Shown: positions 17,397-25,562 of the stretch, one piece after another | Numbering within the stretch: position 1 is the stretch's first letter | How the letters are laid out: each line of letters begins with the position of its first letter | Assembly: GCF_039527675.1 (NCBI RefSeq) | Contig: NZ_BAAAKI010000014.1 | Span: 1-64,000 of the forward strand | From: Luteococcus sanguinis | GTDB lineage: Bacteria > Actinomycetota > Actinomycetes > Propionibacteriales > Propionibacteriaceae | Reading direction: 5' to 3' | Length of the DNA stretch: 64,000 nucleotides | The notes under the pieces: model-generated | Database searches by the model: none | The model's input: the letters and a program-made list of their open reading frames with translations, nothing else | What the model was told of the DNA's origin: nothing | Position numbers and translations under genes: made by a program

Positions 17397-18866
17397 ATGC
17401 TCTGGAAGCTGCACGGCAATGGCCATCTCGAACCGGGTGCGGTCGTCGCCCCGGACGAACGTCTGGGGTGGGGCAAGACCATCGGGCTCGGCGCCCAGCA
17501 CGTGGTGGCCATGTTCGGTGCCACCTTCGTCTTCCCGCTGCTGATGGGGCTCAACCCCCAGCTCGCGGTGATGATGAGCGGTATCGCCACGCTGATCTTC
17601 TTGGCGTTGACCCGCAACAAGGTGCCGAGCTACCTCGGCTCGTCCGCGTCCTTCGTGGGCGTCGCGACCGCGATCTACGCCCAGGGCGGGCGTCCGGACG
17701 ATGTCTCGGGTGCGCTGCTGTGCGTCGGTGCGGCGCTGTTCGTGATCGGCCTGGTGATCCACTTCGCGGGGGCGCGGGTGATCCACCGGGTGCTGCCCCC
17801 CGTGGTCACCGGTGCCGTGGTGATGCTGATCGGTTTCAACCTCGCGCCCGTGGTCGCCAAGACCTACTGGCCGCAGGACCAGTGGACCGCTCTGCTGGTG
17901 ATGCTCGTCGTCGTGCTGCTCTCGGTGGGCCTGCGCGGCTTCCTGGGCCGCATCGCCATCTTCTTGTCGCTGCTGTTCGGCTATGCGTTCAGCGCGCTGC
18001 TGGACCGCGTGGCTGGCCCGATCACCAAGACCGTGGACGGTGTGTCGACGCAGAACTACCGGGTCGACTGGTCCGGCGTCCGGACCGCTGACTGGTTCGG
18101 CCTGCCGCCGAAGACCGACCTGGCGAACTGGGCCTACGGGGCCGGTGACAATGTGCTCGGCTTCCACGCACCCCACTTCGCGCTCGCGTCGATCCTGGTC
18201 GCGCTGCCCGTCGTCATCGCGCTGGTCGCGGAGAACACCGGACACGTCAAGGCCGTGGCGGAGATGACCGGTGCCAACCTGGACGAGTCGATGGGGCGGG
18301 CGGTCGCCGCGGACGGCTTCACGTCCATGATCGCCACGGCCGTGGGGGCGGGCCCGACGACGACCTATGCGGAGAACATCGGCGTGATGGCGGCGACGCG
18401 CGTCTACTCGACCGCCGCCTACGTCGTGGCGGCACTGGTGGCGATCGGGTTCGGCTTCTCCCCCAAGTTCGGCGCGATCATCTCGGCGACGCCCGGTGGG
18501 GTGCTGGGCGGCATCACGGTCGTCCTCTACGGCATGATCGGCCTGCTCGGCGCGAAGATCTGGAAGGAGAACCAGGTCGATTTCGGAAACCCGGTGAATC
18601 TGGTTCCGGTGGCCGCGGGCATCATCATCGGCGTTGGCGACGTGTCGCTGACCATCGGCCAGAACTTCACCCTGGGCGGCATCGCCTTCGGCACCATCGC
18701 CGTCGTGTTGCTGTGGCACCTGGCGCGGGCCATCGCACCGAGGTACTTGTCGGACGCCGCTGGCGGCTCCAACCTGATCCTGGACGAGCCGGGCATGTAC
18801 ACCGTCGAGGGAGGGCAAGACCGCCCCTACCAGAAGTACGACCCCAGCAAGAAGGTGCGTTCCTAG
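17397..18866 (+). CDS. uraA: Uracil/xanthine permease (NCS2 family, UraA-like)
   Basis: Imports a nucleobase, probably uracil, with protons. The family pattern is clear: the N-terminal GLGAQHVVAMFGATFVFPLLMG, a helix-breaking TYAENIGVMAATRVYS segment with the conserved Glu-Asn of the substrate site, and GVLGGITVVLYGMIGLLG near the end. The length is 489 aa. It is longer than UraA by an extra loop around 215-245 and a soluble tail. The ATG follows GGAAGGGAGAG. The last 20 bases of the gene are repeated just after the stop. Confidence 0.92.
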   Translation: MLWKLHGNGHLEPGAVVAPDERLGWGKTIGLGAQHVVAMFGATFVFPLLMGLNPQLAVMMSGIATLIFLALTRNKVPSYLGSSASFVGVATAIYAQGGRPDDVSGALLCVGAALFVIGLVIHFAGARVIHRVLPPVVTGAVVMLIGFNLAPVVAKTYWPQDQWTALLVMLVVVLLSVGLRGFLGRIAIFLSLLFGYAFSALLDRVAGPITKTVDGVSTQNYRVDWSGVRTADWFGLPPKTDLANWAYGAGDNVLGFHAPHFALASILVALPVVIALVAENTGHVKAVAEMTGANLDESMGRAVAADGFTSMIATAVGAGPTTTYAENIGVMAATRVYSTAAYVVAALVAIGFGFSPKFGAIISATPGGVLGGITVVLYGMIGLLGAKIWKENQVDFGNPVNLVPVAAGIIIGVGDVSLTIGQNFTLGGIAFGTIAVVLLWHLARAIAPRYLSDAAGGSNLILDEPGMYTVEGGQDRPYQKYDPSKKVRS

Positions 18867-18888
18867 CGGCAAGAAGGTGTGTTCCTAG
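18847..18888. repeat. Direct duplication of the uraA 3' end
   Basis: Twenty bases ending in the uraA stop codon (18847-18866) recur at 18869-18888 after a 2-base spacer, with one C-to-T difference. It looks like a recent short tandem duplication. Confidence 0.9.
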
Positions 18889-18933
18889 GGCCCCGCTACC
18901 CGGGCCGCCCTCAAGCTCGGGGAACGTAATGTC

Positions 18934-20175
18934 TCAGACCCGGCGCGCGATCACGCGTCCGGCCACGCCAACCGCGAGCACGACCAGACCGACCGCGACC
19001 GACTGCCACGGCAACGTCACCACCAGCACCGCGCACAGCACCATCCCGAGCCCCTGCAGGGCGCGGGGATACATCCGTCCCTCGCTCTGGTGCCAGGCGG
19101 ACGCGTTGGCGACGAAGTAGTAGAGCAGCACACCGAAGGACGAGAAGCCGATCACCCCTTGGAGGTCGACGACCAGCACCAGCGCGCTGACGACGACGGC
19201 CAGCACCGCCTCAGCCGTGCGGGGCACTCGGTACCGCTCGTCCACGCGGGCCAACGGCGCGGGCAGATCGCCTTCGCGCGCCATCGCCAAGCTGGTGCGC
19301 CCGACGCCGGCGATCAGGGAGAGCAGCGAACCGAGCGCCGCGCAGACGGCCCCGAACCGGACGACGACACCCAGCCACGAGCGTCCTTCCAGAGCGGCCG
19401 CGGCATCGGCGACCGGTGCGGTGCTGCCAGCGATCTCGTCGACGGGCAGCACGTGCAACAGCGTCAGTGCGACGACGAGGTAGGTGACCAGCGCGATACC
19501 CAGCGCGACCGTGATGGCGCGCGGGATGGTGCGGCGCGGCTCCACGACCTCCTCGCCCATCGTGGCGATCCGGGCGTAGCCAGCGAAGGCGAAGAAGAGC
19601 AGTCCGGCGGCCTGCAGGACGCCAACGGGTCCGGCTGAAGTGCTGGTGCCGGTGGGGCTGGGCGCGTCCGCAGCCCACGCGGTGACCGCGAAGACCGTCA
19701 GCACGGCCAGCACGATCCCAGCCAGGATCTTGGCCAGCCGGGCGGTGCGAGTGACGCCGAAGGCGTTCACGGCTGCCAGTGCCAGTACCGCCGCCACGGC
19801 GACCGGATGCTGCCAGGTGGAAGGGACGAGGTAGGCAGCGACCGTGAGCGCCATCGCGGCGCAGGAGGCCGTCTTGCCGATCACGAAACACCAGCCAGCA
19901 AGGAAGCCGGGCCATTCCCCCAGCTCCGCGCGGCCATGGAAGTAGGTGCCACCGCTGGTCGGGTAGCGGGCCGCGAGCTGGGCCGACGACGTCGCATTGC
20001 AGAAGGCGACGATGGCGGCGATGCCCAGACTGACCAGCAAGAGGTTCCCGGCGGCCGCGGCGGCCGGGCCGAAGGCGGCGAATACCCCCGCGCCCACCAT
20101 GGACCCGACGCCGATCATCACCGCGTCCCCCAGCCCGAGCCGTCGGGCAAGAGCTGGTTGGGCGGTCGTCGTCAT
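18934..20175 (-). CDS. APC-family amino-acid permease
   Basis: A 413-residue membrane protein. The N-terminal helix carries the APC signature GDAVMIGVGSMVGAGVFAA, which contributes the unwound substrate-binding segment of helix 1. A YPTSGGTYFHGRAELGEWPGF motif follows helix 2, and about 12 helices are visible. The substrate is probably an amino acid or amine, and which one cannot be told. It is a single gene, convergent with uraA and divergent from the tag glycosylase gene. Confidence 0.9.
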   Translation of the reverse strand: MTTTAQPALARRLGLGDAVMIGVGSMVGAGVFAAFGPAAAAAGNLLLVSLGIAAIVAFCNATSSAQLAARYPTSGGTYFHGRAELGEWPGFLAGWCFVIGKTASCAAMALTVAAYLVPSTWQHPVAVAAVLALAAVNAFGVTRTARLAKILAGIVLAVLTVFAVTAWAADAPSPTGTSTSAGPVGVLQAAGLLFFAFAGYARIATMGEEVVEPRRTIPRAITVALGIALVTYLVVALTLLHVLPVDEIAGSTAPVADAAAALEGRSWLGVVVRFGAVCAALGSLLSLIAGVGRTSLAMAREGDLPAPLARVDERYRVPRTAEAVLAVVVSALVLVVDLQGVIGFSSFGVLLYYFVANASAWHQSEGRMYPRALQGLGMVLCAVLVVTLPWQSVAVGLVVLAVGVAGRVIARRV

Positions 20176-20271
20176 GCGCGGAGGTTAGCGGCGGCGCGTG
20201 AAGGTGAGGTGAACACGGCTCGCTGGCGGCCGCGCGCGAAACTGTCGCTGGCGACTGCTTCGATGGTGGCC

Positions 20272-20892
20272 ATGGACAAGGACGTCACCGCAGGAGCGGG
20301 GATTGAGGGGCTGGTCATTGGCGCCGACGGGCTGGCCCGCCCGGGGTGGGCCAGCAAGGACGACCTGTTGCGCGCCTACTACGACACCGAGTGGGGCATG
20401 CCGGTGCGCGACGAGCAGGGGTTGTACGAACGGTTGACGCTCGAGGCCTTTCAGTCAGGGTTGAGTTGGGCCACGATCCTGCGCAAGCGGCCGGCCTTCC
20501 GGGCAGCGTTCGCCGGCTTTGATCCCGACGTCGTGGCGGGCTTCGACGAGACGGACGTCGAACGGTTGATGGCCGATGCCGGGATCGTCCGGAACCGACG
20601 CAAGGTGGACGCTGCGATCACCAATGCCCGGGCGACCGTGACCCTGCGTGATGAGGGCGGGTTGGCCGACTTCCTGTGGGGCTTCCGACCCGATCGGACG
20701 CCCGAGCCCAGCGTGGCGGCCGAGGTGCCATCGAGTTCGCCGGAGTCGGTGGCGTGCGCGAAGGCGTTGAAGAGGCGGGGATTTGTGTTCGTGGGACCGA
20801 CGACGATGTTCGCGCTGATGGAGGCAGTCGGGATCGTAGATACACACCTGGTCGGGTCCTGGCGGCGTGGCAGCTCCGGGGTTTGGGCCTAG
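20272..20892 (+). CDS. tag: DNA-3-methyladenine glycosylase I (Tag) lacking most zinc ligands
   Basis: Removes 3-methyladenine from alkylated DNA. The HhH-fold Tag pattern is present: DTEWGMPVRDEQGLYERLTLE, SGLSWATILRKR, FDPDVVAGF and NRRKVDAAI. Unusually, the zinc clasp is mostly absent. Where E. coli has Cys4, His17, His175 and Cys179, this protein reads RPGW (Pro), AYYDTEW (Tyr), THLVGS (His kept) and Ser. The start is ambiguous (ATG 20263 or 20272), and the longer open frame upstream is not Tag-like. It is ~206 aa. Activity without zinc is plausible but unproven. Confidence 0.9.
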   Translation: MDKDVTAGAGIEGLVIGADGLARPGWASKDDLLRAYYDTEWGMPVRDEQGLYERLTLEAFQSGLSWATILRKRPAFRAAFAGFDPDVVAGFDETDVERLMADAGIVRNRRKVDAAITNARATVTLRDEGGLADFLWGFRPDRTPEPSVAAEVPSSSPESVACAKALKRRGFVFVGPTTMFALMEAVGIVDTHLVGSWRRGSSGVWA

Positions 20893-21076
20893 CGCTCGTG
20901 GCCCTCGGCATCATCCGAATGGTTGAGGTTCAGTTCGACAATGTTCGCGATGCCGTTGGAGGAGCTTCCTGATGGGGTTGATGGCATGGCAATTTCTCGT
21001 GCGCGTGCACCCTTCTTAGGCCGGCTGACCTCGCGCGGCGGCGCGGCGGCGCGAGCATGACCACCGCACCGCCGCC

Positions 21077-22516
21077 TTGCTGCTCTCCACGGGAAATCTC
21101 GCGGACCGGTGGGGGCGCAAGCGGCTCTTTCTCGCCGGTCTCATCGTGTTCGTCGCCGGCAGTCTGCTCGCTGCCGCCGCGTCCACTGCGGGAGTGCTGA
21201 TCGGGGCGCGTGCGGTGCGGGCGGTCGGGGCGGCGTTCATCATGCCCTCGACTCTCTCCACCGTGAACGCCGTCTTCCGAGGCAAATACCGTGCCGCGGC
21301 GTTCGGGGTATGGGGTGCCGTGATCTCCGGTGCCGCTGCCGTCGGCCCGCTCGCCGGTGGCGCGCTCACCCAGTGGGCCTCTTGGCACTGGATCTTCCTA
21401 GTGAACCTCCCACTCGGCGTCCTCGTGTTCATTGCCGCGCTCTTCACCGTGCCCGAGACCCGCGGTGAGAAGAAACGCCCCGGTGTCGATGTCGACGGCG
21501 CCATGCTCAGCGCCATCGGATTCGGGGCACTCGTGTTCGCCGTCATCGAAGGCCCCGACCTCGGCTGGTGGAGCCCGAAGAACGAGCTCACCGTCTTCGG
21601 ACGGGTATGGCCGAAAGATGCAGCGGTCTCGGCCGTGCCCGTCGCCTTCGGGATCGCCGTGGTCGCGCTGGTCTTGTTCGTGATCTGGGAACGACACCGA
21701 GAGAAAGTGCAGCGTGCCGCGCTGCTCGACCTCACACTGTTCTCGTTCTCCACGTTTTCCTGGGGCAATCTCACCGCCGCGATGGTCGCCGTCGGCGAGT
21801 TCGCGATCATCTTCGTGCTTCCGCTCTACCTCATCAACGCCCTCGGCCTCGACGTCATGGGCGCCGGCCTCGTGCTCGCCGCAATGGCCGTCGGCGCATT
21901 CCTCTCCGGCGCCTCGGCCCGGCACCTCGCCGCGAGGTTCGGCGCGCCCGGAACCGTGCTCATCGGGTTGGGCCTCGAGGTCGCAGGAATCCTCGTCCTC
22001 GCCCTCACCCTCGGGCCGGCGACCCCGGGCTGGCTCATCGCGATCCCTCTGGTCGTCTACGGCCTCGGCCTCGGCCTCGCCTCCGCGCAGCTCACCGGCA
22101 CCGTCCTTCGCGACATCCCGGTCGACGTCTCCGGCCAGGGGTCAGCCACGCAGAGCACCGTCCGGCAGATCGGCTCCGCCCTCGGCACGGCATTCGCCGG
22201 GGCCGCGCTCTCGATCTCCCTCGCGATCACCCTCCCCAGCGCCCTGTCGGGCGCGGGACTCACCGGACCGGAGGCGGACTCGCTTGCGGACGCCACACGC
22301 CAGTCAGCGGGCACCACGATCATGCAGTTAAGACAGCAGGGAAGCAGTAGCAGTCTCGGCGATCAGACCGCGTCGGCCATCGACGCGCTCACGAGCGGGC
22401 TCGCCGATGCAACCCGCTGGGCGCTGCTGATTGCAACCCTGTTCCTCGCGCTCGGATTCGTCGGCGCCCTGCGCTTGCGCCAGGCATCTGCTCTTTCCGA
22501 GCTTCGCCGTCACTGA
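21077..22516 (+). pseudogene. 5'-truncated MFS drug-efflux transporter (EmrB/QacA type)
   Basis: The frame resembles a 14-helix major facilitator exporter, but homology begins inside helix 2, just before motif A (GNLADRWGRKRLF). Helix 1 and half of helix 2, about 50-60 residues, are missing. Upstream of 21077 the frame continues only as an Arg-rich, unrelated stretch to a stop at 21026. There is no ATG, only a TTG. The remainder looks intact, including the motif C region AVGPLAGGALTQW and the terminal helices. It is most likely a remnant of an acquired gene. The deletion or insertion point lies in 20893-21076. Confidence 0.75.
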
Positions 22517-22750
22517 GATATTCCTCTGGACCTGTCCTGTCTCCGCGCTCATTTCTCGGCGCTTTCGAGGTCGCCGGCCCCGTCCCGATCACCGGTGGCA
22601 TCCAGGGATTCGCCTTCTGGTGCTTGGTCTGCGAGCACGTCGACCGCGCCCGATACGACACGGACCTCGACTCGCTGCGTCGCCTCGCCTTCATCATGGG
22701 CCGAGACTACGTGCGAGACATCGCCGGGGCGCCTAGGGGTTGCGCACACG
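22517..22750 (+). other. Gene remnant between the MFS pseudogene and the element
   Basis: From about 22564 the plus strand reads a plausible protein without a start: FEVAGPVPITGGIQGFAFW, then CLVCEHVDRARYDTDL and LRRLAFIMGRDYVRDIAG. A matching upstream half is not seen and I do not recognise the family. I treat it as debris of an older insertion next to the tRNA site. The opposite-strand frame across it is less protein-like. Confidence 0.35.
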
Positions 22751-22783
22751 AAGAAGGCCGGTCCATGAGGACCGGCGCTTCTT
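22751..22783 (-). terminator. Stem-loop, probably the original tRNA-Ala terminator
   Basis: A long stem (AAGAAG plus GCCGGTCC, loop ATGA, GGACCGGC, one bulged G, CTTCTT) spans 22751-22783. On the minus strand it would follow the tRNA-Ala gene directly if the integrated element were removed. It probably terminated that tRNA before insertion. It is now ~4.3 kb away from the tRNA. Confidence 0.55.
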
Positions 22784-22796
22784 GCTGGAGGAGCAT

Positions 22797-22832
22797 ATAG
22801 GGGATTCGAACCCCTGACCTTCTCATTGCGAA
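22797..22832. repeat. Left attachment site (attL), tRNA-Ala 3' fragment
   Basis: Thirty-six bases are identical to 27041-27076 and cover the T-arm and anticodon 3' side of tRNA-Ala. Immediately left, GGAGCAT resembles the tRNA acceptor end, but two extra bases (AT) separate it from the T-arm, so this copy cannot form a working tRNA. Confidence 0.8.
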
Positions 22833-23122
22833 AGCCTCCGTGGCGTGGATTCGGCCCGTTTTGAGCCCGTTTCACGCCTTGCGACGGGTGCGCCAATGCC
22901 TGTGATTTCAGCTCGGGGGGTCCGCCGGGGTCCGCGCGAAAGTTGCTGTTCGATTATCGAACCGGCGCGGTCCATGCCGGTGAGAACTTTGCCACGATGG
23001 GTGCTGTCGGCATGGATCGTGGCGGAGCTTTGGCAGCCATCTCTTGGAGGAGCTTTGCTCTCGCTTCGCTGCTGCTCGTCGTGCTGATGGGTACGCGCGA
23101 GAGCGTGCACGCGCTGGTGGGT

Positions 23123-23692
23123 CTAGGCCGAACGCTCGGCAAGGACGGCATCAAGCCCCGGATCGGCCAGGAGCGCTTGGATGGCATCTGCCGGTGCTCC
23201 CACGCCTGCCCAATCGGGGTCCACGTCGCAGGCGAGGCACCACGCCCTGTCTGCCGGCCAGACGAAGGCCGGCGTGGTGCCGTCGATCTGTTCCTCTCCC
23301 CCAGCGGCCAGGGCACCCAGGGGACCACGCACGATGTAGTAGTTACGGGCATAGCTGGTCAGCGGTGGTCGCGCGGGGCGCGGTACGCAGTCCGTCCAGG
23401 GCATCCCGTCCCACAGCAGGAAATAGGCGTCGTTCGGGGTCGTGGTCCACGGCGTCAGCACGGCCAGGGCTGTGTCGATGATGCGGAGCTCGTCGCCGCC
23501 ATCGTCGTGGAGCTGGGACAGGGCGCCGCGCCCCGGCGGTGGAGGTGCGAGCAGGCTCACGCGTGCATAGGACGCGAATCGTGCCGGGCCGTAGCCGACG
23601 GTCGCCTGCCAAGCGGGTTCGCTCAGGTCGAGCCACTCAGTTCCTGCGGGAGACGTGGCCCACGTGAATGGCTCCTGGGTGGGATTGCTCAT
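23123..23692 (-). CDS. Hypothetical protein on the integrated element
   Basis: A 189-residue soluble protein I do not recognise. It has no signal peptide. Conserved-looking blocks include YGPARFASYARV, DAYFLLWDGMPW, NYYIVRGPLGAL and a C-terminal CDVDPDWAGVGAP. The composition fits a small cytosolic enzyme or immunity-like protein, but nothing identifies it. It is transcribed away from the metalloprotease gene and has high GC like the chromosome. Confidence 0.65.
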   Translation of the reverse strand: MSNPTQEPFTWATSPAGTEWLDLSEPAWQATVGYGPARFASYARVSLLAPPPPGRGALSQLHDDGGDELRIIDTALAVLTPWTTTPNDAYFLLWDGMPWTDCVPRPARPPLTSYARNYYIVRGPLGALAAGGEEQIDGTTPAFVWPADRAWCLACDVDPDWAGVGAPADAIQALLADPGLDAVLAERSA

Positions 23693-23991
23693 GGCACTTG
23701 ATGATGGCCCATGGCCGATCGATCATGCATCGGCTCAGAGAACGAGGGGACGTTCCGGACCAACTGGCCCAGGGCGTCCCTGCTTGTGCGTGGCAGGTGG
23801 CGGCGGGGTGCGATGGGGTGCGCAGAGGGAGCGAAGCGACCGGAGCGCGAGGCCCTGTCGCGGGGCCCCGCTGTCACCGGCCACGTGCGCCGAAGGCGCC
23901 TTGAGTCAGTAGGGAAAATTCTCACAGCCCGTTGACGTCGAACAATCGACCGTGTGAACCTTAAGCACCTGCCCCCGAAAGGATCGCAAAG
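23693..23991. other. Intergenic region upstream of the metalloprotease
   Basis: No gene is visible. A TTGACG hexamer at 23932-23937 could be a -35 element for the metalloprotease, with no good -10 at the right spacing. GAAAGGA at 23977-23983 is its ribosome site. GC drops noticeably from about 23920 onward. Confidence 0.4.
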
Positions 23992-24507
23992 ATGCGACGA
24001 AAACTAGCAGCGGCCTCCGCGTGCAGCCTGCTGACATCGTTGGCAGTGTCAATTCCCGCCGCCCCAGCGTTTGCTTGCACCAATGATCCCCTCCTTCCCG
24101 GTTCCGTGGACGGCAAGGAGATGCGCTACGTCAATGGTGGGACGATCCCAGAAACCAGTGCAGCAATTAGCAACTGGAACGCGCTCGGGACAATCAAGAT
24201 CCTACCTAACGCATGGAACACCTACAACGATGTCGAAATCGCGGGTGTAATCAATCCATCCGTTTCGTATTCAGGACTGTGGACCCAAAGAACTGGCGCT
24301 GACACGATTTGGATCAACAAATATTACACCGATAAGTACAGCAGCGCCAAGCGCAAGGGAGTGGTGGTACATGAGCTCGGCCATGCACTCCGCCTAGGCC
24401 ACACCAACACGCCCGCGACAGTAATGTATTGCAACGACGACGGGCGAACCGTTTATGCTCCAAGCACAGCGGATAAGAACAAGTACTACTCGATCTGGGG
24501 GCACTGA
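23992..24507 (+). CDS. Secreted matrixin-like zinc metalloprotease
   Basis: A short (171 aa) exported metzincin-type peptidase. The signal peptide is MRRKLAAASAC...APAFA, with cleavage after AFA near residue 28. The zinc site is HELGHALRLGH (127-137), with His127, Glu128, His131 and His137, and a probable Met-turn follows at TVMY (Met145). Residue 134, Gly in the classical HExxHxxGxxH motif, is Arg here. There is no obvious pro-domain or cysteine switch. It is followed two bases later by an exported partner gene, so the two form an operon. AT content is higher than in neighbouring genes, suggesting separate acquisition. The substrate is unknown. Confidence 0.8.
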   Translation: MRRKLAAASACSLLTSLAVSIPAAPAFACTNDPLLPGSVDGKEMRYVNGGTIPETSAAISNWNALGTIKILPNAWNTYNDVEIAGVINPSVSYSGLWTQRTGADTIWINKYYTDKYSSAKRKGVVVHELGHALRLGHTNTPATVMYCNDDGRTVYAPSTADKNKYYSIWGH

Positions 24508-24509
24508 GA

Positions 24510-25094
24510 ATGAACCAACGCCATTCTAAGCTTGCCCTCGGCGCTGTTCTTCTCGCGACCGCGACAGCAGGGGCCGCCGCATGGCAGATGCAGCCCGTTC
24601 GGGATGTGCACGTAGCGGCCACGGAAGCCTTCGACCTAGACAAAGCCGCCAATGCAGCGGCTTGGGCGGATGACGTCTTTGTTGCTGAAGTCACCTCAGG
24701 TCCGAAGTACCATTCAATTTCGGGCGATCTGCCGGTGACCGTGTGGAACGCTAAGGTCTTGGATGTTTCGAAAGGTCGGGTAACGAAAACCATCCACATT
24801 GCCCAATCGGGCGGCCTCGATTCAGTAAAGAAGGAACGATTCGTTGTCGAGGGGGTCATCCCCCTCGAGGAGGGACACACGTACCTGTTCGTGACGCGAG
24901 CCAGTTCGCGTGGTTGGCACATGGTGCCCACGGGGCGCCAGCCCGTCGAGATCACCGGTAGCCCTTCGACGGCTCTCGCAGCTTTCAAAAAAGAAGCGTC
25001 TCACGAAAAGGTTACCCCAGACCTGGAGCAATTCCCCTCGGAAGTAGCTGCTTCACAGAACGACGACACAATTTACCAAAAAGCTCAAGCTTAG
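24510..25094 (+). CDS. Exported protein paired with the metalloprotease
   Basis: A 194-residue protein with an N-terminal export signal (MNQRHSKLALGAVLLATATAGAAA) and no cysteines. The body reads DDVFVAEVTSG, LPVTVWNAKVLDVSKG, KTIHIAQSGG and LEEGHTYLFVTR. This beta-rich order is shared with exported bacterial proteins that I would compare with OB-fold/NTR modules. It could bind, inhibit or chaperone the adjacent protease, but this is inference from the pairing. The gene starts two bases after the protease stop and ends before a clear hairpin. Confidence 0.65.
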   Translation: MNQRHSKLALGAVLLATATAGAAAWQMQPVRDVHVAATEAFDLDKAANAAAWADDVFVAEVTSGPKYHSISGDLPVTVWNAKVLDVSKGRVTKTIHIAQSGGLDSVKKERFVVEGVIPLEEGHTYLFVTRASSRGWHMVPTGRQPVEITGSPSTALAAFKKEASHEKVTPDLEQFPSEVAASQNDDTIYQKAQA

Positions 25095-25121
25095 CGCACG
25101 GCTCTATCCCGCTTTAATCAC

Positions 25122-25159
25122 GCTGGTGTGGCGTCAATGTTTCATCGCGCCACACCAGC
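25122..25159 (+). terminator. Hairpin terminator after the metalloprotease operon
   Basis: A 12-bp perfect stem (25122-25133 with 25148-25159) with a 14-base loop lies 27 bases after the stop of the partner gene. The T-run after it is poor. It matches the end of the lower-GC segment. Confidence 0.65.
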
Positions 25160-25283
25160 CTAATTACGGTCTTGGCATCATGCGGCTTGCTGCGCGGAAG
25201 GTGTTTGCCGCCTGCGTCAAAGTTTTCGGATTCATGAATACAGTTAAGGACATATTCGAGGCTCGAATTCTCCTCAAGGGAGC

Positions 25284-25562
25284 GTGCAATCCTCGACCAT
25301 CCGCGAGGTCGCCCGCCGCTATCCGTCCCCGATCCGCATCGCCCTGCCGACCGAGCAGCAGGCCGCCGAGGATGCCCTCCCGCCCGCCACGTCCGCTGTC
25401 GTGGATGCCGCCCAGGAGTTCAGCGAGCCCCGTGCCCGCAAGCCCAGGGCCCCGCGCAAGCCCCGCCAGCCCCGCAACGTCGAGGACCAGGGGAATCCAC
25501 TCGACAAGCTCGGGGATCGTGAGCCGTCGCTGGATGACGTGCTGGGAGGAGACGCGGCATGA
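25284..25562 (+). CDS. Short basic/acidic ORF upstream of rep, possibly a gene tail
   Basis: A 92-residue frame starting at GTG. A Lys/Arg/Pro-rich middle (RARKPRAPRKPRQPR) is followed by an acidic end (DDVLGGDAA). Its stop overlaps the ATG at 25559 as ATGA, and GGGAGGA lies just before, so it was translationally coupled to rep. In pSAM2-like elements the transfer and spread genes precede rep. This may be the 3' remnant of one of those, cut off where the low-GC segment joins at about 25280. I do not recognise the family. Confidence 0.45.
   Translation: MQSSTIREVARRYPSPIRIALPTEQQAAEDALPPATSAVVDAAQEFSEPRARKPRAPRKPRQPRNVEDQGNPLDKLGDREPSLDDVLGGDAA

Noticed and set aside
15479..17620. A long minus-strand frame running through the N block
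   Set aside because: It depends on unknown bases for continuity and is antisense to oppA and uraA.
22549..22896. A minus-strand frame of 115 codons reading through the left attachment site
   Set aside because: It reads through the tRNA fragment and the terminator stem, so it cannot be a real gene; the opposite strand has a better protein-like stretch.
24510..25094. Calling the exported partner a true TIMP inhibitor
   Set aside because: TIMPs depend on an N-terminal Cys and disulfides, and this protein has no cysteine, so only a general OB/NTR-like comparison is kept.
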